Shown here: one piece after another, positions 22,800 to 38,538 of the stretch
Layout: every line of letters begins with the position of its first letter
How positions within the stretch are numbered: the stretch's first letter is position 1
Origin: Kryptolebias marmoratus
Lineage: Eukaryota; Chordata; Actinopteri; Cyprinodontiformes; Rivulidae
NCBI RefSeq assembly: GCF_001649575.2
Contig: NC_051445.1
Span: 29,765,920-29,829,919 of the forward strand
DNA length: 64,000 bases
Direction of reading: 5' to 3'
Translations under genes and position numbers: made by a program
The notes under the pieces: generated by a model
Told to the model about the DNA's origin: nothing
What the model saw: only the letters and a program-made list of their open reading frames with translations
Database searches by the model: none

Positions 22800-24692
22800 G
22801 TATCATAGTGAGGGGAGCAACGGTCAAAAGGAAACGTTCCCGAAAACAGAAGAGGGGAAGGCAGGTGGGCACGTTGGCCCAGCTAAAGGCTAGAAGACCA
22901 CCGATTCAAACTTTCTTTCTGGCCAGTGTTCGCTCACTCGATAAAAAAGTGAACTTGTTACGTGTGAGAGCTCTGCTGAAAGCTAGGGACACTGTGTTCA
23001 GGACAGGTGAGACATCAGCACTCAGGGAAGCGAGGAAAGATCTGACTAAAGGGTTTGCGAGGGCCAAAGCCACATACACCCAGAAAACTCAGGGTCACTT
23101 CACCACCAACGACCCCCGGCACATGTGGAAGGGCATCAAGTGTATCACAGACTACAACATCAGGGAAGCACAATGCCCAAAGGACCCCTCATTGCCAGAT
23201 GCACTCAACAGGTTCTATGCCCGCTTTGAGGATCCTAACATGATGCCCCCTAGCACCAAACTTATACCAACAACTGGTGACACGCCCCTCTGCATGATCA
23301 CAGCAGACGTGAGGAAGATCCTCCAGGGAACTGAGGGACTGTGCACACCAGCTGTATGAGGTGTTGGCAGACAGCTTAAACACCTCACTGTCACTGGCAT
23401 CTGTCCCCACCTGCTTAAAGACTGCCACCGTTGTCCCTGTCCCCAAGTGGTCCACAGTGACAGGCCTGAATGATGACCAACCTATAGCCTTAACATCGGT
23501 AGTTATGAAGTGCTTCGAGAGACTAGTCATGACCCACATCAAGGACTCCATTGACATCACTGTGGACCCACATCAGTACGCCTACAGGAAGAACCGCTCC
23601 ACTGATGACGCCATCTCATCAGTGGTCCACACAGCCCTCACCCACCTGGAGAACAGAAACTCTTACATCCATTTGCTTTTTTTGTATTTCTCCTCAGCCT
23701 TCAATACCAAATCATCCCACAGACCTTGATACAGAAGGTCTCCTCTCTTGGACTGAGTCCCACGCTGGGAAACTGGGTTCTGGACTTCCTGACCAACAGA
23801 ACTGTCAGGATCCACAACACTGTCTCCTCCTCCATCACCCTCAGCACTGGCTCACCCCAGGGCTGCGTGCTGAGCCCCCTCCTGTTCACTCTGCTGACAT
23901 ATGACTGCTTAGTGAGACACCCCAGCTGACATATAGTGAAGTTTGCGGATGACACTGCAGTAGTGGGATGTATCTCAAACAATAATGAGTCCAAAAACAG
24001 AGAGGAGGTGGAACTCCTGGTGCTATGGTGCAAAGAAAATAATCTCTGCATTAATATGAAGAAGACCAAGGAGATGGTGGTGGATTTCAGAAAAGACAAG
24101 TGTCCTCTTCCTCCCTTGTACATCGGAGGAGCAGCTGTGGAGGAGGCCTCCAGCTACAGATACCTTGGTGTGCATACAGTATATCCAGTGACCTTACCTG
24201 GAGTGCCAACACTTCCTGTCTGGTCAGGAAGGCCCACCGGCATCTCTACTTCCTCAGAAAGCTGCGGAGAGCTGGATTTGGGAGCTCAGTCCTGAGGAGC
24301 TTCTATTGCTGTATGGTGGAGAGCATTCTCTGCACCTGTATCACCGTGTGGCACGGAAACTGCACTGCTGCTGAGAGAATGACTCTGCAGAGGGTCATTA
24401 AGGCAGCACAGAGGACTGTAGGGAGCAGTCTTCCCACCACCTCAGACCTGTAGACATCACAATACAGAGAGAGGGCGCCCCGCATCATGAAGGACTCCAC
24501 CCACCCTGCACACAGTCTGTTTCAGCCCCTCCATTCAGGCAGGCGACTGAGGTGCATTCACAACAAGACCACCAGGCTCAGAAACAGTTTCTACCCTGCA
24601 GCTGTCAGATTGCTGAACTCGAAAAAAAAACGCACTTAATTCAGCTTCATCTCATATTTACTCTTTTGTATGTTTGTATCTATGTATATGTA

Positions 24693-24733
<41 letters not shown>

Positions 24734-24929
24734 GCATATATTTATATATATGCATAGAGAGAGAGAGAGAAAGATGTATTCTCGTCATTTATATTATTTT
24801 ATTATTTATTTATATGTATTCATTTATTTATTTATTAGGCTTCTTGAACAGGGACTTGAGTCCGAATTTCGTACCACAAACATGCAAGTGTGAGTTGGTA
24901 TGACAATAAAAGATCCTTGAATCCTTGAG
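22800..24929 (+). pseudogene. Rex1/CR1-like LINE with endonuclease deletion
   Basis: Starts with the basic KRKRSRKQKRGRQVGTLAQL and VRSLDKKVNLLRVR that begin the endonuclease in this clade, then jumps at about 22970 to the linker (LTKGFARAKATYTQK, DPRHMWKGIKCITDY), so the endonuclease is missing. The reverse transcriptase follows in several frames: [49 protein letters not shown] (the expected first catalytic Asp is Tyr), [12 protein letters not shown] and KFADDTAVVG. The C-terminal ESILCTCITVWHGNCTAAER and FYPAAVRLLNS-like ends follow. A (TG)n run lies in the 3' UTR (24700-24728) and the tail is two copies of ATCCTTGA. Non-functional. Confidence 0.85.
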
Positions 24930-25299
24930 AACAGGACACGCTGACTTATTGTGTTGCCATGGAAATGTGTAAAGAAAAACTCACACCTACAGTATTCACA
25001 AAAAATTTTAATATGTTCACTATGCAGAGTGAATAATGATGAGTAAGTGTCAATCTACTTCAAATATGGGGGTAGTTTTCCTCATTCTAAAGATTTAGTC
25101 CTATTTTTAGTGTCTTTCTACACTTAAATGTTATCCACTTGTAGGTGATCTAACTAATTAAGTGGCTTCTGAATGTCATGGTCGGAGCTTTAAAGTAAAA
25201 GTTTTGAATATATATGCATTTCACTTAGGTTATCCAATATTTCATTTAGAGTATACATGATTGATGTTTTTACTTCTGTATTTTAATATCTGATTATAA
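24930..25299. other. Intronic stretch; no gene seen
   Basis: AT-rich intron 8 sequence with no recognisable frame or repeat. Confidence 0.5.
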
Positions 25300-25548
25300 T
25301 TTCATTTAGATTATTATAACTACTATTTTGACTGTCTAAGCTCATGCTTAGATATGTCTGGTGATTTTATTTAGATTATCCTATATTTCATTTAGATTAT
25401 ACATGATTGATGTGTTTTTTCTTTCTTTTTTGTGTGTTTCATTCTGTATTTGCTGTATTGGATTCTGTTTTTGTTTCTGTTGCGAAGAACTTTGGATCTC
25501 CTTGTTGCTGAAAAGTGCTATATAAATAAATCTCACTTCACTTCACAA
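25300..25548 (+). mobile_element. L2-type LINE 3' end
   Basis: Contains CTCATGCTTAGATATGTCTGG (also at 11730) and the 3' signature TTGTTGCTGAAAAGTGCTATATAAATAAATCTCACTTCACTTCAC, a short-repeat tail as in the L2 copies at 12000 and 12290. Confidence 0.7.
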
Positions 25549-27076
25549 CTTCTTCAGTTTTATACTTTTTAGAATTATTCAACAGAAGATTTTTCCCGGT
25601 TTTATTTTTGGTAATTTAGTGACATTATGTAAAATTATTACCTATAATCAAATTAGAAATCCAGAAAGCTGTGTACCTGTCTTGTCTGTTTTATTTCATA
25701 CAGTTAAAATTAAAATCCAAGTGTGTGTGCGAGAGCACATGTGTGAGTAGGGGTATCCGTTTCTCTGGTTTAATCATTAGACTGGACTGACAACTTTGTG
25801 TACAAAAAGCAACACAATAAATAATAAGCAACATACATCATATCCTTTTTTTCACAGAAAGTGAAACAAATTGTACAGTTTGTATGGTCAGCTATTGTGT
25901 AAACAGCAGGGCTGGATGTTCACACACAAGATTCAACTGCAAGGTGATAAAATGAACAAAATGTGATCTTGTTCCAAATGTTCATGTTTTCCATTTTATT
26001 GAGAAGTGGAAACATATAAAACGTGACATGTCATTTGTTTAATGTAAATACCCTGGAAGCAAGTTATTTATACTCGCAGCAGAAAAATAAAATGATGAAC
26101 GGGCAAAAGAAGTGGGTGCCTTGGGAACACATTGGATAAAAGGTTTTTATGACTCTGCTGCTCCAGAACTCAAACCCAGATCTTCCACAGGATATGTGGG
26201 CACTCTCACTTTTGTACTAACAACACAGCCAAACAAAACCTGCCTCCTGGAAGCCATTTATCCATGTTATTCCACCATGCCAGTCCTCAGGCAGCCTTCC
26301 TTTGGACCAAACCACTGTCAGAATGATAAGGGGGAGACATAACTTTTGAAAGGCATAAATGTATAATTTTGTCTAAATAAATGGTAGATATGCTTTCTTT
26401 TTTTGATATTGCTTAAAAGTATAGTTTCTGCAAATGATTATTGGTAGAGGACAATCTCTTTTTTTCCAAAATTGGAGGGTTCCAGACCCCCAAATCCCCA
26501 GGGATTAAAACCCATGGGGAAAACCTACAACTGTCTTCTCTTACAGGAAGTAAACTCATCTCTTAGCTCAAAAAAACCTGAATAGATTTAAAACCATAAA
26601 TAAGGCTAGCTGGTGTTTATTTTATGTTTTTGTTTATCCATAAAAAACAACTGTCTGCTTGGTCTCCAGTGTTTAGCTGATACTGATTTGTAATAAACTC
26701 AATACTTGTGATTTTATTAACATTCAAGCTTTGATATTAAATATCAATATTGTCACAACATAACACAGCCAAACTCATTGAAAAGCCTCTATTTTGTCAC
26801 AACACAAAAATCCCAATTGAGGAGTTTCCAAAAAGTCCAATTGACAAGCCCCCATTTTGTCACAACGTGGCTCAGGGATTGTGACAAAAACAGAGGGAAA
26901 TAACACAAGGACTGTATTTTAAATGTTTTATTTAAAAACAGTTTGCTGAAAAAATAAAGAAAATCAAACTTGTCAAAAAAAGAAGTTGTATTAATTTAAC
27001 ATAAGTATCTGTGCATCAAAATTAAAACAAAATATAATATCAAATTTACTTACAGCATTATTATTAGTTTTACTAT
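25549..27076. other. Intron 8 stretch; no gene recognised
   Basis: Mostly single-copy AT-rich sequence. A 76-codon frame at 26112-26342 has no family resemblance. At 26750-26890 the motif TTTTGTCACAAC recurs three times with AATTGA-type spacers, a weak local repeat. Confidence 0.4.
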
Positions 27077-27153
27077 TTATTATATTATATTATATTATAT
27101 TATATTATATTATATTATATTATATTATATTATATTATATTATATTATATTAT
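27077..27153. repeat. (TATAT)n pentanucleotide array
   Basis: About 14-15 near-perfect copies of a 5-bp TATAT unit. Confidence 0.95.
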
Positions 27154-28365
<1,212 letters not shown>

Positions 28366-28729
28366 TTATTGCCAAAAAATCTTAAGAAACAACAATGTAA
28401 TTATCTTTTAGTTAGTAACCATGTCATGATGGAATCCCTCCATATGTGAAACAAAAAGCATTTTAGAAAACACTGTGATAGTTTAAACATCTGCTCTAGA
28501 TTATTCTGTTGTAGCCGTTTAGGTCAAACCTTGAAAATATTATGCGCAAGCTCATGTGGTATTGTCATGCTCAGAGTGTGTTGTGAGTGACTCTCAGCTA
28601 CTACCTACTTTAGAGTTAAGCTGAAATAAAAAACTTAGTTATAGCTAAGTTAGTTATAGCTAATTTTGTTGAGTTACAGACAATTTGAGAGGCTATTGTG
28701 GATTAGCTGTGGTGACCATCTTAAATTGG

Positions 28730-28850
28730 ATTGATTCTAAAAGCTAATCAGATGTAGATGTACATCCAATGATCACTTTATGACAGTTTCATTTAAATCC
28801 GTCCCATGGTTCATGAGATTTTTTGCTAACAGCACTTTTAAGCACCTTAA
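28730..28850 (-). repeat. Dispersed repeat R1, partial minus-strand copy 3
   Basis: The reverse complement contains GTGCTGTTAGCAAAAAATCTCATGAACCATGG, GATTTAAATGAAACTG and GGATGTACATCTACA, matching the first blocks of the R1 copies at 3110 and 6925. Confidence 0.6.
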
Positions 28851-28985
28851 GCAAGAACATCTTAACATTTCTGCTGAAATAATTGTGTATTCAGAAACTG
28901 ATGGAGTTGTAAAGTAGGGATGGGGAATACTATTTTCTGATGCATTTTGATGTGAATTCTGAATAGATTAAAAAAAATAAAATAA

Positions 28986-29014
28986 TAATAATATATATAT
29001 ATATATATATATAT
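28986..29014. repeat. (AT)n microsatellite
   Basis: About 28 bp of alternating AT in intron 7. Confidence 0.9.
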
Positions 29015-29397
29015 AATTTACTGTTAATATCCTGTAACATCCTGCAAAAGGTGGAACTGTATGCCCTGAAAGGGCAGCACCTGGATGGTTTATGGTTTGC
29101 ACACAACAGAGACAAACTTCTCCCTCTGTGTTTGGAAGAACTTTGGCTTTCATGAAGTTGACGGGGAAATGATGTTCACAAAAATCACAATATATTCAAG
29201 TTGTGTTCACATTTCCACAAGAAAGAGGAGGAAAAACTGCCAGTCATTGCTGTCACTTCGAACAGTATTATCTGGGCTGTGACTGTTGGAGACTTACTGG
29301 CATAAGGGAATTGTGATGGAGTCTCTAGAATGTATCAAAACATTTGAGGGTGTCCTCAATCAATCATAATTAATAAAAAAAAAACTGGTTCAAATCT

Positions 29398-29545
29398 GGG
29401 CAGCACACGGAGCAGTGGTTAGAGATGTTACCTCACAGCACAGTGTATACCTTGCCTCTTGCACAGTGACTGCTGGAGCTAGATACCAGTTACCCCACGA
29501 CCCAGAAAAGCAAGTAAAGAAAATTAATTTCTTAAGTTTACCCCA
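29398..29545 (+). mobile_element. tRNA-type SINE, internally deleted copy
   Basis: Head GGGCAGCACACGGAGCAGTGGTTAGAG (A-box region GCAGTGGTTAG) is followed directly by the family's 3' part TGCCTCTTGCACAGTGACTGCTGGAGCTAGATACCAG and AAAAGCAAGTAAAGAAAAT. The 200-bp middle present at 61805-62135 is missing. Confidence 0.7.
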
Positions 29546-31854
<2,309 letters not shown>

Positions 31855-31856
31855 TA

Positions 31857-33041
31857 CAGTGTTGTGAAAAAGTATTTGCCCCTTTACAGATTTCTTCTGA
31901 TTTTCTTTTTTGGTCACACTTGCATGTTTCAGATCATCAAACAAATGTTCACATCAATTGACAACAAAAGTCATCGCACTGTACAAAAACATTAACAAAC
32001 ATTATAAAAGCCAGTTAGTAAAACTTATCTATGGAAGCCAGCAGACTGTGCTGAATCTTCACTTTGTCCCAGTCTCCCATCCTGAACAGCACATTGGCAA
32101 CAGTGGAAAGAAAAAACTCTAAACTTTAACAGGAAGGATCCTCCAGCAGAATCAGGCTCAGGATGAGCGGCCATCTGCTTTGACCAACTGGGGTTGGAGA
32201 GGACAGGAAAGAGACACAGACAAACACAGAATGGCTGGTCCAGGTGTAGCCATCATACAAAGATAACCTGAATGAATACATAATGCAGTTTTTAAATGAT
32301 GATTTCACCTATTCAGAGTAAAAAGCTATCCAAACCAACCTGGTCCTGTGTAAAGAGTAATTGTCCCCTAAACATAATAAATGGTTGTGCCAAATTGATG
32401 GCAACAACTGCAAACAAGCATTTGTGATAACTATCAGTCAGTCTTTCAAATGGATGAGGAGGAATTTTGTTGCTGTGCTTCAGATCAGTGTCTTGCTGCA
32501 GAACTCAAAGGGCCTTTGACCTTAAAGTCACAAACTGATGGCCGGACATTCTACTTCAGGATTTTCTGGTAGAAAAGATAATTCATGCTTCTATTGATTA
32601 CAGCAAGTTGTCCAGGTCCTGAAGCAGCAAAGCAGCCGACATTATCACACTACCACCACCATGTTTGACCAAAGGTATGGTGTTTTTTTCCTCAAATGCA
32701 GTGTTAGTTTTATGCCAGATCTAAGAGGATGTACAACTTCCAAAAGGTTCCACTTTTGTCTCGTCAGTTCATGTAATATTTTCTCAAATGTCTTTGGAAT
32801 CATCAAGATGTTTCTTGTTTTTTTTTACCATTTTTTTTACCAGGTAGTAGCTGAGAGTCACTCAAAAGATTTGAATAGCTTTCTTCCCTCGATAAATAAA
32901 ATCATCATTTGAAAACTGAATGTTGTATTTACTCAGATTATCTTTGATATTTACATTTTTTGACAATCTGAAATGTGTAAGTGTTACACAAAAAAGCAAA
33001 AGCAGAAGAAATCTGTAAGTGAATACCTTTTCACAACACTG
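31857..33041. mobile_element. Tc1-like element remnant with long terminal inverted repeats
   Basis: Left end CAGTGTTGTGAAAAAGTATTTG is preceded by TA (31855-31856); right end reads CAGTGTTGTGAAAAGGTATTC on the minus strand. The inverted repeats align over roughly 90 bp (TACAGATTTCTTCTG and TCACACTT/GTAACACTT blocks). Inside, CACTACCACCACCATGTTTGACC resembles the reverse of a Tc1 transposase motif, but no frame survives. At about 32120-32215 a block like GGATGAGCGGCCATCTGCTTTG resembles an L2 3' UTR, a possible nested scrap. The right TA is mutated to TG. Confidence 0.8.
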
Positions 33042-33195
33042 TGTGTACAACTTTTAAATACAGTTAATGTCATAATAAATACCCAGCTGGTTTGAGCAAC
33101 TTTCAGAAATAGAATTCTTTTTTATTTTAATGCAATGGGTAATAAAGTCAGGAAAAACTAATGTTTTGCTTTAACATACTGTATTTTGTTTTTTA

Positions 33196-33519
<324 letters not shown>

Positions 33520-33740
33520 TCAATCAAACGTGTTCCAGCAGCCTTTTACTTCAAGATTTCACTCAAAGTGATTTCATTCAGCTTTTTATTTAAAATTAAT
33601 CATGATGAAAAATGAAATACATGCAGCTGTGATAACTTGTCCAACATAGTTAATTGAAAATCAGTCACTCTGCAGAGGTTTATAAGATGATATGATCACA
33701 TCTATCAGACATAAAGATTCAACTTCTATTGGTTTAACTA

Positions 33741-34590
33741 TTGCAAAAATATTCATCCCACTTGGTAATCTTTGTACTTTGTTGCTTTACAATGTGGAAA
33801 ATAAATTAATTTTTAATTTGATTAAAAGCAATAAGTCTAAAAAAACTCCAGATTGATAAAGTTAAAAGGGGAAAACCTGTTTTAAATGATTTTAAAATAT
33901 AAAACTGAAAAGTGGTGCATGCATATTTATTCACACCATTTGCTTTGAAGCCCAAACCATTACCTTCAGAAGCCACATAATTAGTTAAATAAGATCCACC
34001 TGTGAGTGACCTAAGTGCCAAATTACCCAAACCTATCAAATGATAAACAGCTGTTGTAACAGTCCCCAGAATCAAAACCAGTTTAACACCTCTAAGTAGT
34101 ATGGACTATCACTAAGCAAGAAACAGTACGGAGACCAAAGAACTCTCTGCACAAATCAAAGACAATGTTCTGGAGAATTACAGATCATGGTTGGGTTACA
34201 AAAAATAAATCCATAATTAGGAAATGGAAAGAAGATGCCGCCACAGCAAACCTGCCAAGAGAGGGTAATCCAACAAAACTCACAGAGCGGGTGAGGAGGC
34301 CATTAATCAAAGAAAAATCCAGGAGGTCAAAAATAACCCTGATGGAGCTGGGCAGATCTTCTGCAGAGATGGGATATCTGTTTATAGGACCACTAGAAGC
34401 TGCACAGAGCTGAGCTTCATAGAAGAGTGGCAGGAAAAAGATAATGATTAACAATATTAAAAAGACAGATTGTTTGGAAGGTGCTGTGGTCGGATGAGAC
34501 CAAACATCAAGAACAACATTATGTCTGAGGCAAATCTACCACTTCTCATCCAGCTGAGAGGACCATTCTGACAGTGAAGCATGGTGGTGG
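33741..34590 (+). mobile_element. Tc1-like transposon remnant, 3' truncated
   Basis: Begins at TA (33739-33740) with TTGCAAAAATATTCATCCC, a known end of a fish Tc1-like family, followed by its UTR landmarks (TGCATATTTATTCACACC, CACATAATTAGTTAAATAAGATCCACC). From 34085 a degraded transposase: ETKELSAQIKDNVLENYRS, LWSDET-like sequence at about 34488, and TVKHGGGNI at about 34570. It stops abruptly where Rex3 sequence starts. Many stops; inactive. Confidence 0.78.
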
Positions 34591-36013
34591 GAATATTTTC
34601 CATCATTCTGTGGGGGGTGTTGTGGGAGTATGGGGTGTTGTGGTCATTTTTAAGAGCTAGTCGATCCCTGTATAAACAAAGGAAGAGCTGTGTTTGCATC
34701 TTCGGCACAAATTTGAGCTTGATCTCAGTGCAGGTTGGAGACTGCCAGGGCTGTCCCATGTTTACGATTCTGTTTGTAGTGTTCATAAGCAGGAACAGGT
34801 GGTTTGAGTTTTTTCTGTGTTATGGTTTTGTTTTATTTTTAGTTTGTTGGTTTGTTTGGTTTCTGTCTTGTCTCTTGTTTCATGTTTCATTTGCTCCTCC
34901 TCAGTCTCTCTCTCTTTGTCTCCCTGCCACACCTACACCTGTCCCCACTTTGTAATCACGTCACCTGTCTCCATTTACCTAATTATCCTCAGTCTTTAAA
35001 ACCCGGTCATTGCCTTCCACACTCCGCTGGTTCATTGTTTGATGTTGTTAGTTTCTGTCCTGCCCATTCCTGTTTCTTGTTCCTATTTCGGTTGGTATTT
35101 GTTTCCTGTAGTTTTTGATTTAGTTTTTATCTTAATAGTTTGCTGCCTCGACAGCTTTTGTTTTCGTTTTGTCATTAGTTTAATAAATTAGTTTCCTTTC
35201 AAGTATTAGTCTGCGTTCTGGGTTCGCCTCCGTCATCACCACCTTTCATGACAAACTCAAGGTGAAGTTGTAATGAAGATGGTGTCTGATGTGGGAATCG
35301 CAGGGTCTCATCTCTGCTATTTGCAGTTGTTGTGGTTCTGTTGGTGTCTTCAAACCATGACTTTCAGCATCAAGCAGCTGGAATAAAAGTATTGTCCTCT
35401 AAGTCCGAGACTATGTTTTAAACCAAAAAAAGGTGAATAGTCCCTGCTGGTTTGTTGAGTCTCTGCTTTAAGTGGAGGAATTTAAGTATCTGGGTCATGA
35501 ATCAAGGATGTTGCTTCAGTTTGTAGTAGTGAAGAAAGTGGTGAATTGAAAGGCAAAGCTCTTGATTTACAGGTCCATCTACATTCCAGCCCTCACCTAC
35601 GGACATGAGGTATGGTTTTCTGACCTAAAGAACGAGATCCCAGTTACAAATGGCTGAAATGAGCCATGGGGTGGCTGGGATTAGCTTCCGAGATAAGGTG
35701 AAGGACTGTCATCCGGGGAAGCTCGGAGTAGAGCCGCTGCTCCTCCACATCAAAATGAGTCAGCTGAGGTAGTTCAGGCATTAGGATCTCTCCCTTTAGA
35801 GGTTTTCCGGGTATGTCCTACTAAGAGGAGACCCCAGGGCATGCACAGAATTTACTAGAGGGATTATATGTCCTCTCTCTTGCCTGGGAACATCTTGGGA
35901 CCCCCAGGAGGAGCTGGAGAGTGTTGCTGGGTAGAGGAATGTCAGGGTTTTCCTCCTGGACCTATTCCCTCTCAACCCTACCAGGAATAAACAGTAGAAG
36001 ATTGATGGATGGT
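34591..36013 (+). mobile_element. Rex3/RTE LINE, 3' half (plus strand), split by solo LTR
   Basis: Starts in the reverse transcriptase with LWGVLWEYGVL, RASRSLYKQRKSCVCI and VGDCQGCPMFTILFVVFISR (about 34600-34800). It is cut by a solo LTR (34818-35253), then continues through a decayed YADD-region, EEFKYLGH-like sequence (35475), RSIYIPALTYGHEVWF (35570-35615) and WERLGTP-like C-terminus. It ends near 36013 with the GATGGATGG tail. Heavily frameshifted. The 5' half of a Rex3 lies just to the right in the opposite orientation. Confidence 0.8.
34818..35253 (+). mobile_element. Solo LTR, family S1, copy 3
   Basis: 436 bp starting TGTTATGG and ending TTCATGACA. Contains CCTGCCACACCTACACCTGTCC, CTTTAAAACCCGGTCATTGCC (TATA-like), GCTGCCTCGACAGC, AATAAA at about 35186, and AGTCTGCGTTCTGGGTTCGCC. 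Inserted in Rex3. The 5-bp flanks do not match (TTCTG versus AACTC), so the target duplication is lost or the left edge is misplaced. Confidence 0.78.
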
Positions 36014-37700
36014 TGTTTTGAAGAAGATTCAAACTGTGTAAGCAAGTGTAAAGATCTGATCCACTGTTCCATGGCCAGGACAAATTTCTCCTCCTGAATT
36101 CAAGGTTTAACAATCAGTCAGAGTCTTCCTTACAACATTCTGGAAAACCTTCCTGGAGAGGCTGAAAAGAGGGATGCTTCAATTGTTGGGACACACACAC
36201 TACAGCCTCCTTTTTCAAAAATTCAAACTACCAACCTGATCTGCCACCCTACAAGTTTTATCTCAGCTTAACAACTACTTAAGCAACCTCTACCATAGTA
36301 ATGAACTTCAGACTCTGCCCCCTCAAAGGTGGACATGGTGACCAGATTAATAAGATTCTCAAAACACTCCCTCCACCCTCTTACAGTATTTCTAATTCAG
36401 ATCAGGAGTTCCACACCCAAGCCAAGCACAGCCTGGAACACGGCACCCTTTCCCTTTTGGAGTCGCCAAACGGTTTGTCAGAACATCCTCATCTATAGTC
36501 TCGCTGAATTCCTCCCATGCTCAAGTTTTTGCATCCACAAAAAGAAGCCACAGTTCTTTTGGCCATCCTGTACTGGTCAGCTGCTTGAAGAGTCCTCTGG
36601 GAGAGCCAAGCACTAAAGACACCCTTCTTTAGCTTAACAGACTACATCACTTCTGGTTTCCACCAGCATGTTTTTCATTTGCCACTGCAACATTAATGAG
36701 TTTCAGGGTGCAGCTGCTGAAAACAACATCTGCAATAGAGGCCCTGAACATGGTCCATTTGGATTCCATGTTGCCGAGCTCCCATGGAACATGTGAAAAA
36801 CTCTCCCGAAGGTATGAGTTAAAGACCTCTCAGACAGGGGGCTCCAACATATGTTCCTCAATCACCCTCACTATTTGTTTGGGTCTACAAATAGTTCTGT
36901 CTGGCAATCTCCACTGCCACCGGATTAAACTAACCACCATGCGATGAGCAATTGACAGCTCTACCCCTCTCTTTACACAAGTGTCCAAGACACATGGCCA
37001 GGTTTAATGATACCATTACAAAGGTGAAGTTGGCATAAGGTGGCCTGGTACCAAGTACTCTTATAGACCACCCTATGCTCAAACATTGTGTTCATTGTGG
37101 ACAGCCCATCCCTAGCTCATAAGATGAATAACAAAACACTGCTTGGGTTTAGATCAGGTAGACTGTTTCTCCCAATCACTCCCCTTCAGATGATTCTGTC
37201 AATGCCTACATGGACAATGAAGTTACCCAAGAGAACAACAGAATCCCAAGATGGCGCCTCGTCAGGACACCATCCAGAGACTCCAGGATGTTTGTGTAAT
37301 CTGAACTGGTGTTCAAAGCATAAGCACAACCAACAGTCTAAATTTTCCTGTCTGCAGCTTGAGGCTTGAAGCTGCAGACAGGCGACCCTCTTGTTCACTT
37401 GGGTGAACTCTCCACATCCATCAGTTGCCTCTCTCGCTAGGCAACTTCAGAGTAGGAAGGAGTCTATCCCCTTCAGGAGTTTTGTTCTAGAGCACAAGCT
37501 GTGTGTGGAGGTGAGCCCAACTATAAAATATGGGTATTGCTTAACCTCACACTTAAGCTTTGGCCTTATTTGCATGGTAGCCAACCTCAACGGTCATGTT
37601 CACAGGTAAAGGGTCCACAGGGAGGTGACCTCCTGTCTCTTTTGGGCTTGCCCTGGCTGAGCCCCAGCCTCCTGGGCAGTTTTGAAACATCATTTTGTAA
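36014..37700 (-). mobile_element. Rex3/RTE LINE, 5' half (minus strand)
   Basis: Read on the minus strand from about 37700: a 5' UTR-like part (ATGACCGTTGAGGTTGGC at about 37580), then the endonuclease with GVSGWCPDEAPSWDSVVLLGNFIVHVG (37190-37290; the expected GDFNAHVG motif is damaged), NTMFEHRVVYKSTWYQATL (37035-37095), then the linker and the start of the reverse transcriptase, ending near 36020 with SGGEICPGHGTVDQIFTLAYTV, where the family has EEQCGFRPGRGTVDQLYTLARVL. Multiple stops. It covers almost exactly the part missing from the plus-strand Rex3 at 34591-36013. Confidence 0.78.
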
Positions 37701-38310
37701 AACTATCTTTTATTTAAAAATAAATGTGGGAGGGATGTTTTTTTTAAGGAAGGACTAACCTATGCTGAGTCTGTGCAACATATGGTCTACATTTATATAG
37801 CACATATTTAAACTTACCTTTATTCAAAACGTGTTTTACAATGAGAACTAATACTGTAACATTGTTCAGCTTTTATATAATTTTAATCTAAAGAAAATAT
37901 TTTTATTTGTCAAAACAATTTATTTTCAGAAATTTAGATTTTATCTTTTAGAAAATGAAAGAAAGAATAAAGTATGAAAAATCTTATCTAGAACTGCAAA
38001 GTACTAATAATAAATTCTGCATATTTCAGTACTTTTCAAGCTTGCACAACAACCCTGGGATCAAATGTTTAATGAAAAAGGCCATAATGGACATGGTGAT
38101 GTACAACTCAGGCTGTGATTAATGGACCACCTCCAGCCCAGGGGCCTCATGTACAAAGGGTGTAGATTCACAAAAATGTGGCACACACCATTTTTCATGC
38201 AAAACTGCAGATGTATCGAGGATGAATTGACTGTGGAAATGTGAGAAGCCCCACATGAACTTTATAGCTGGTGAAGGCTTTTTTATATAGTTATTGGTCT
38301 GTTTAGCAAA
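37701..38310. other. Intron 5 stretch; no gene seen
   Basis: AT-rich. A short repeat scrap at 37783-37815 (ATGGTCTACATTTATATAGC) resembles that at 14667. Otherwise nothing recognised. Confidence 0.45.
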
Positions 38311-38318
38311 ACCTAGAG

Positions 38319-38530
38319 CAGGGGTAGGCAACCCTGGTCCTGAAGAGCTACTATCCTGCATGTTTTACTTGTTTCTCTGCTCTAACACATCTCATTTGAA
38401 TCAATGTGTCAAACAGTCTTCTGTAGAACATGAAGAGGTAATTTAACCACTGAATCAGGTGTGTTGGAGAAGGGAAACAAGTAAAACATGCAGGATAGTG
38501 GCTCTCCAAGACCAGGGTTGCCTACCCCTG
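38319..38530. mobile_element. hAT-type MITE, 212 bp, long TIRs
   Basis: Starts CAGGGGTAGGCAACCCTGGTC and ends with its near-complement, with inverted repeats of about 57 bp running out to CATGTTTTACTTGTTTC. Flanked by 8-bp repeats ACCTAGAG (38311-38318) and ACTTAGAG (38531-38538), one mismatch. Non-coding. Confidence 0.9.
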
Positions 38531-38538
38531 ACTTAGAG

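Noticed and set aside
27077..27153. Possible CRISPR-like or minisatellite array
   Set aside because: A plain 5-bp microsatellite; no spacer-repeat alternation, and this is eukaryotic DNA.
34581..34955. 124-codon plus-strand frame as a new gene
   Set aside because: Its first half is the Rex3 reverse transcriptase and its second half runs into a solo LTR.
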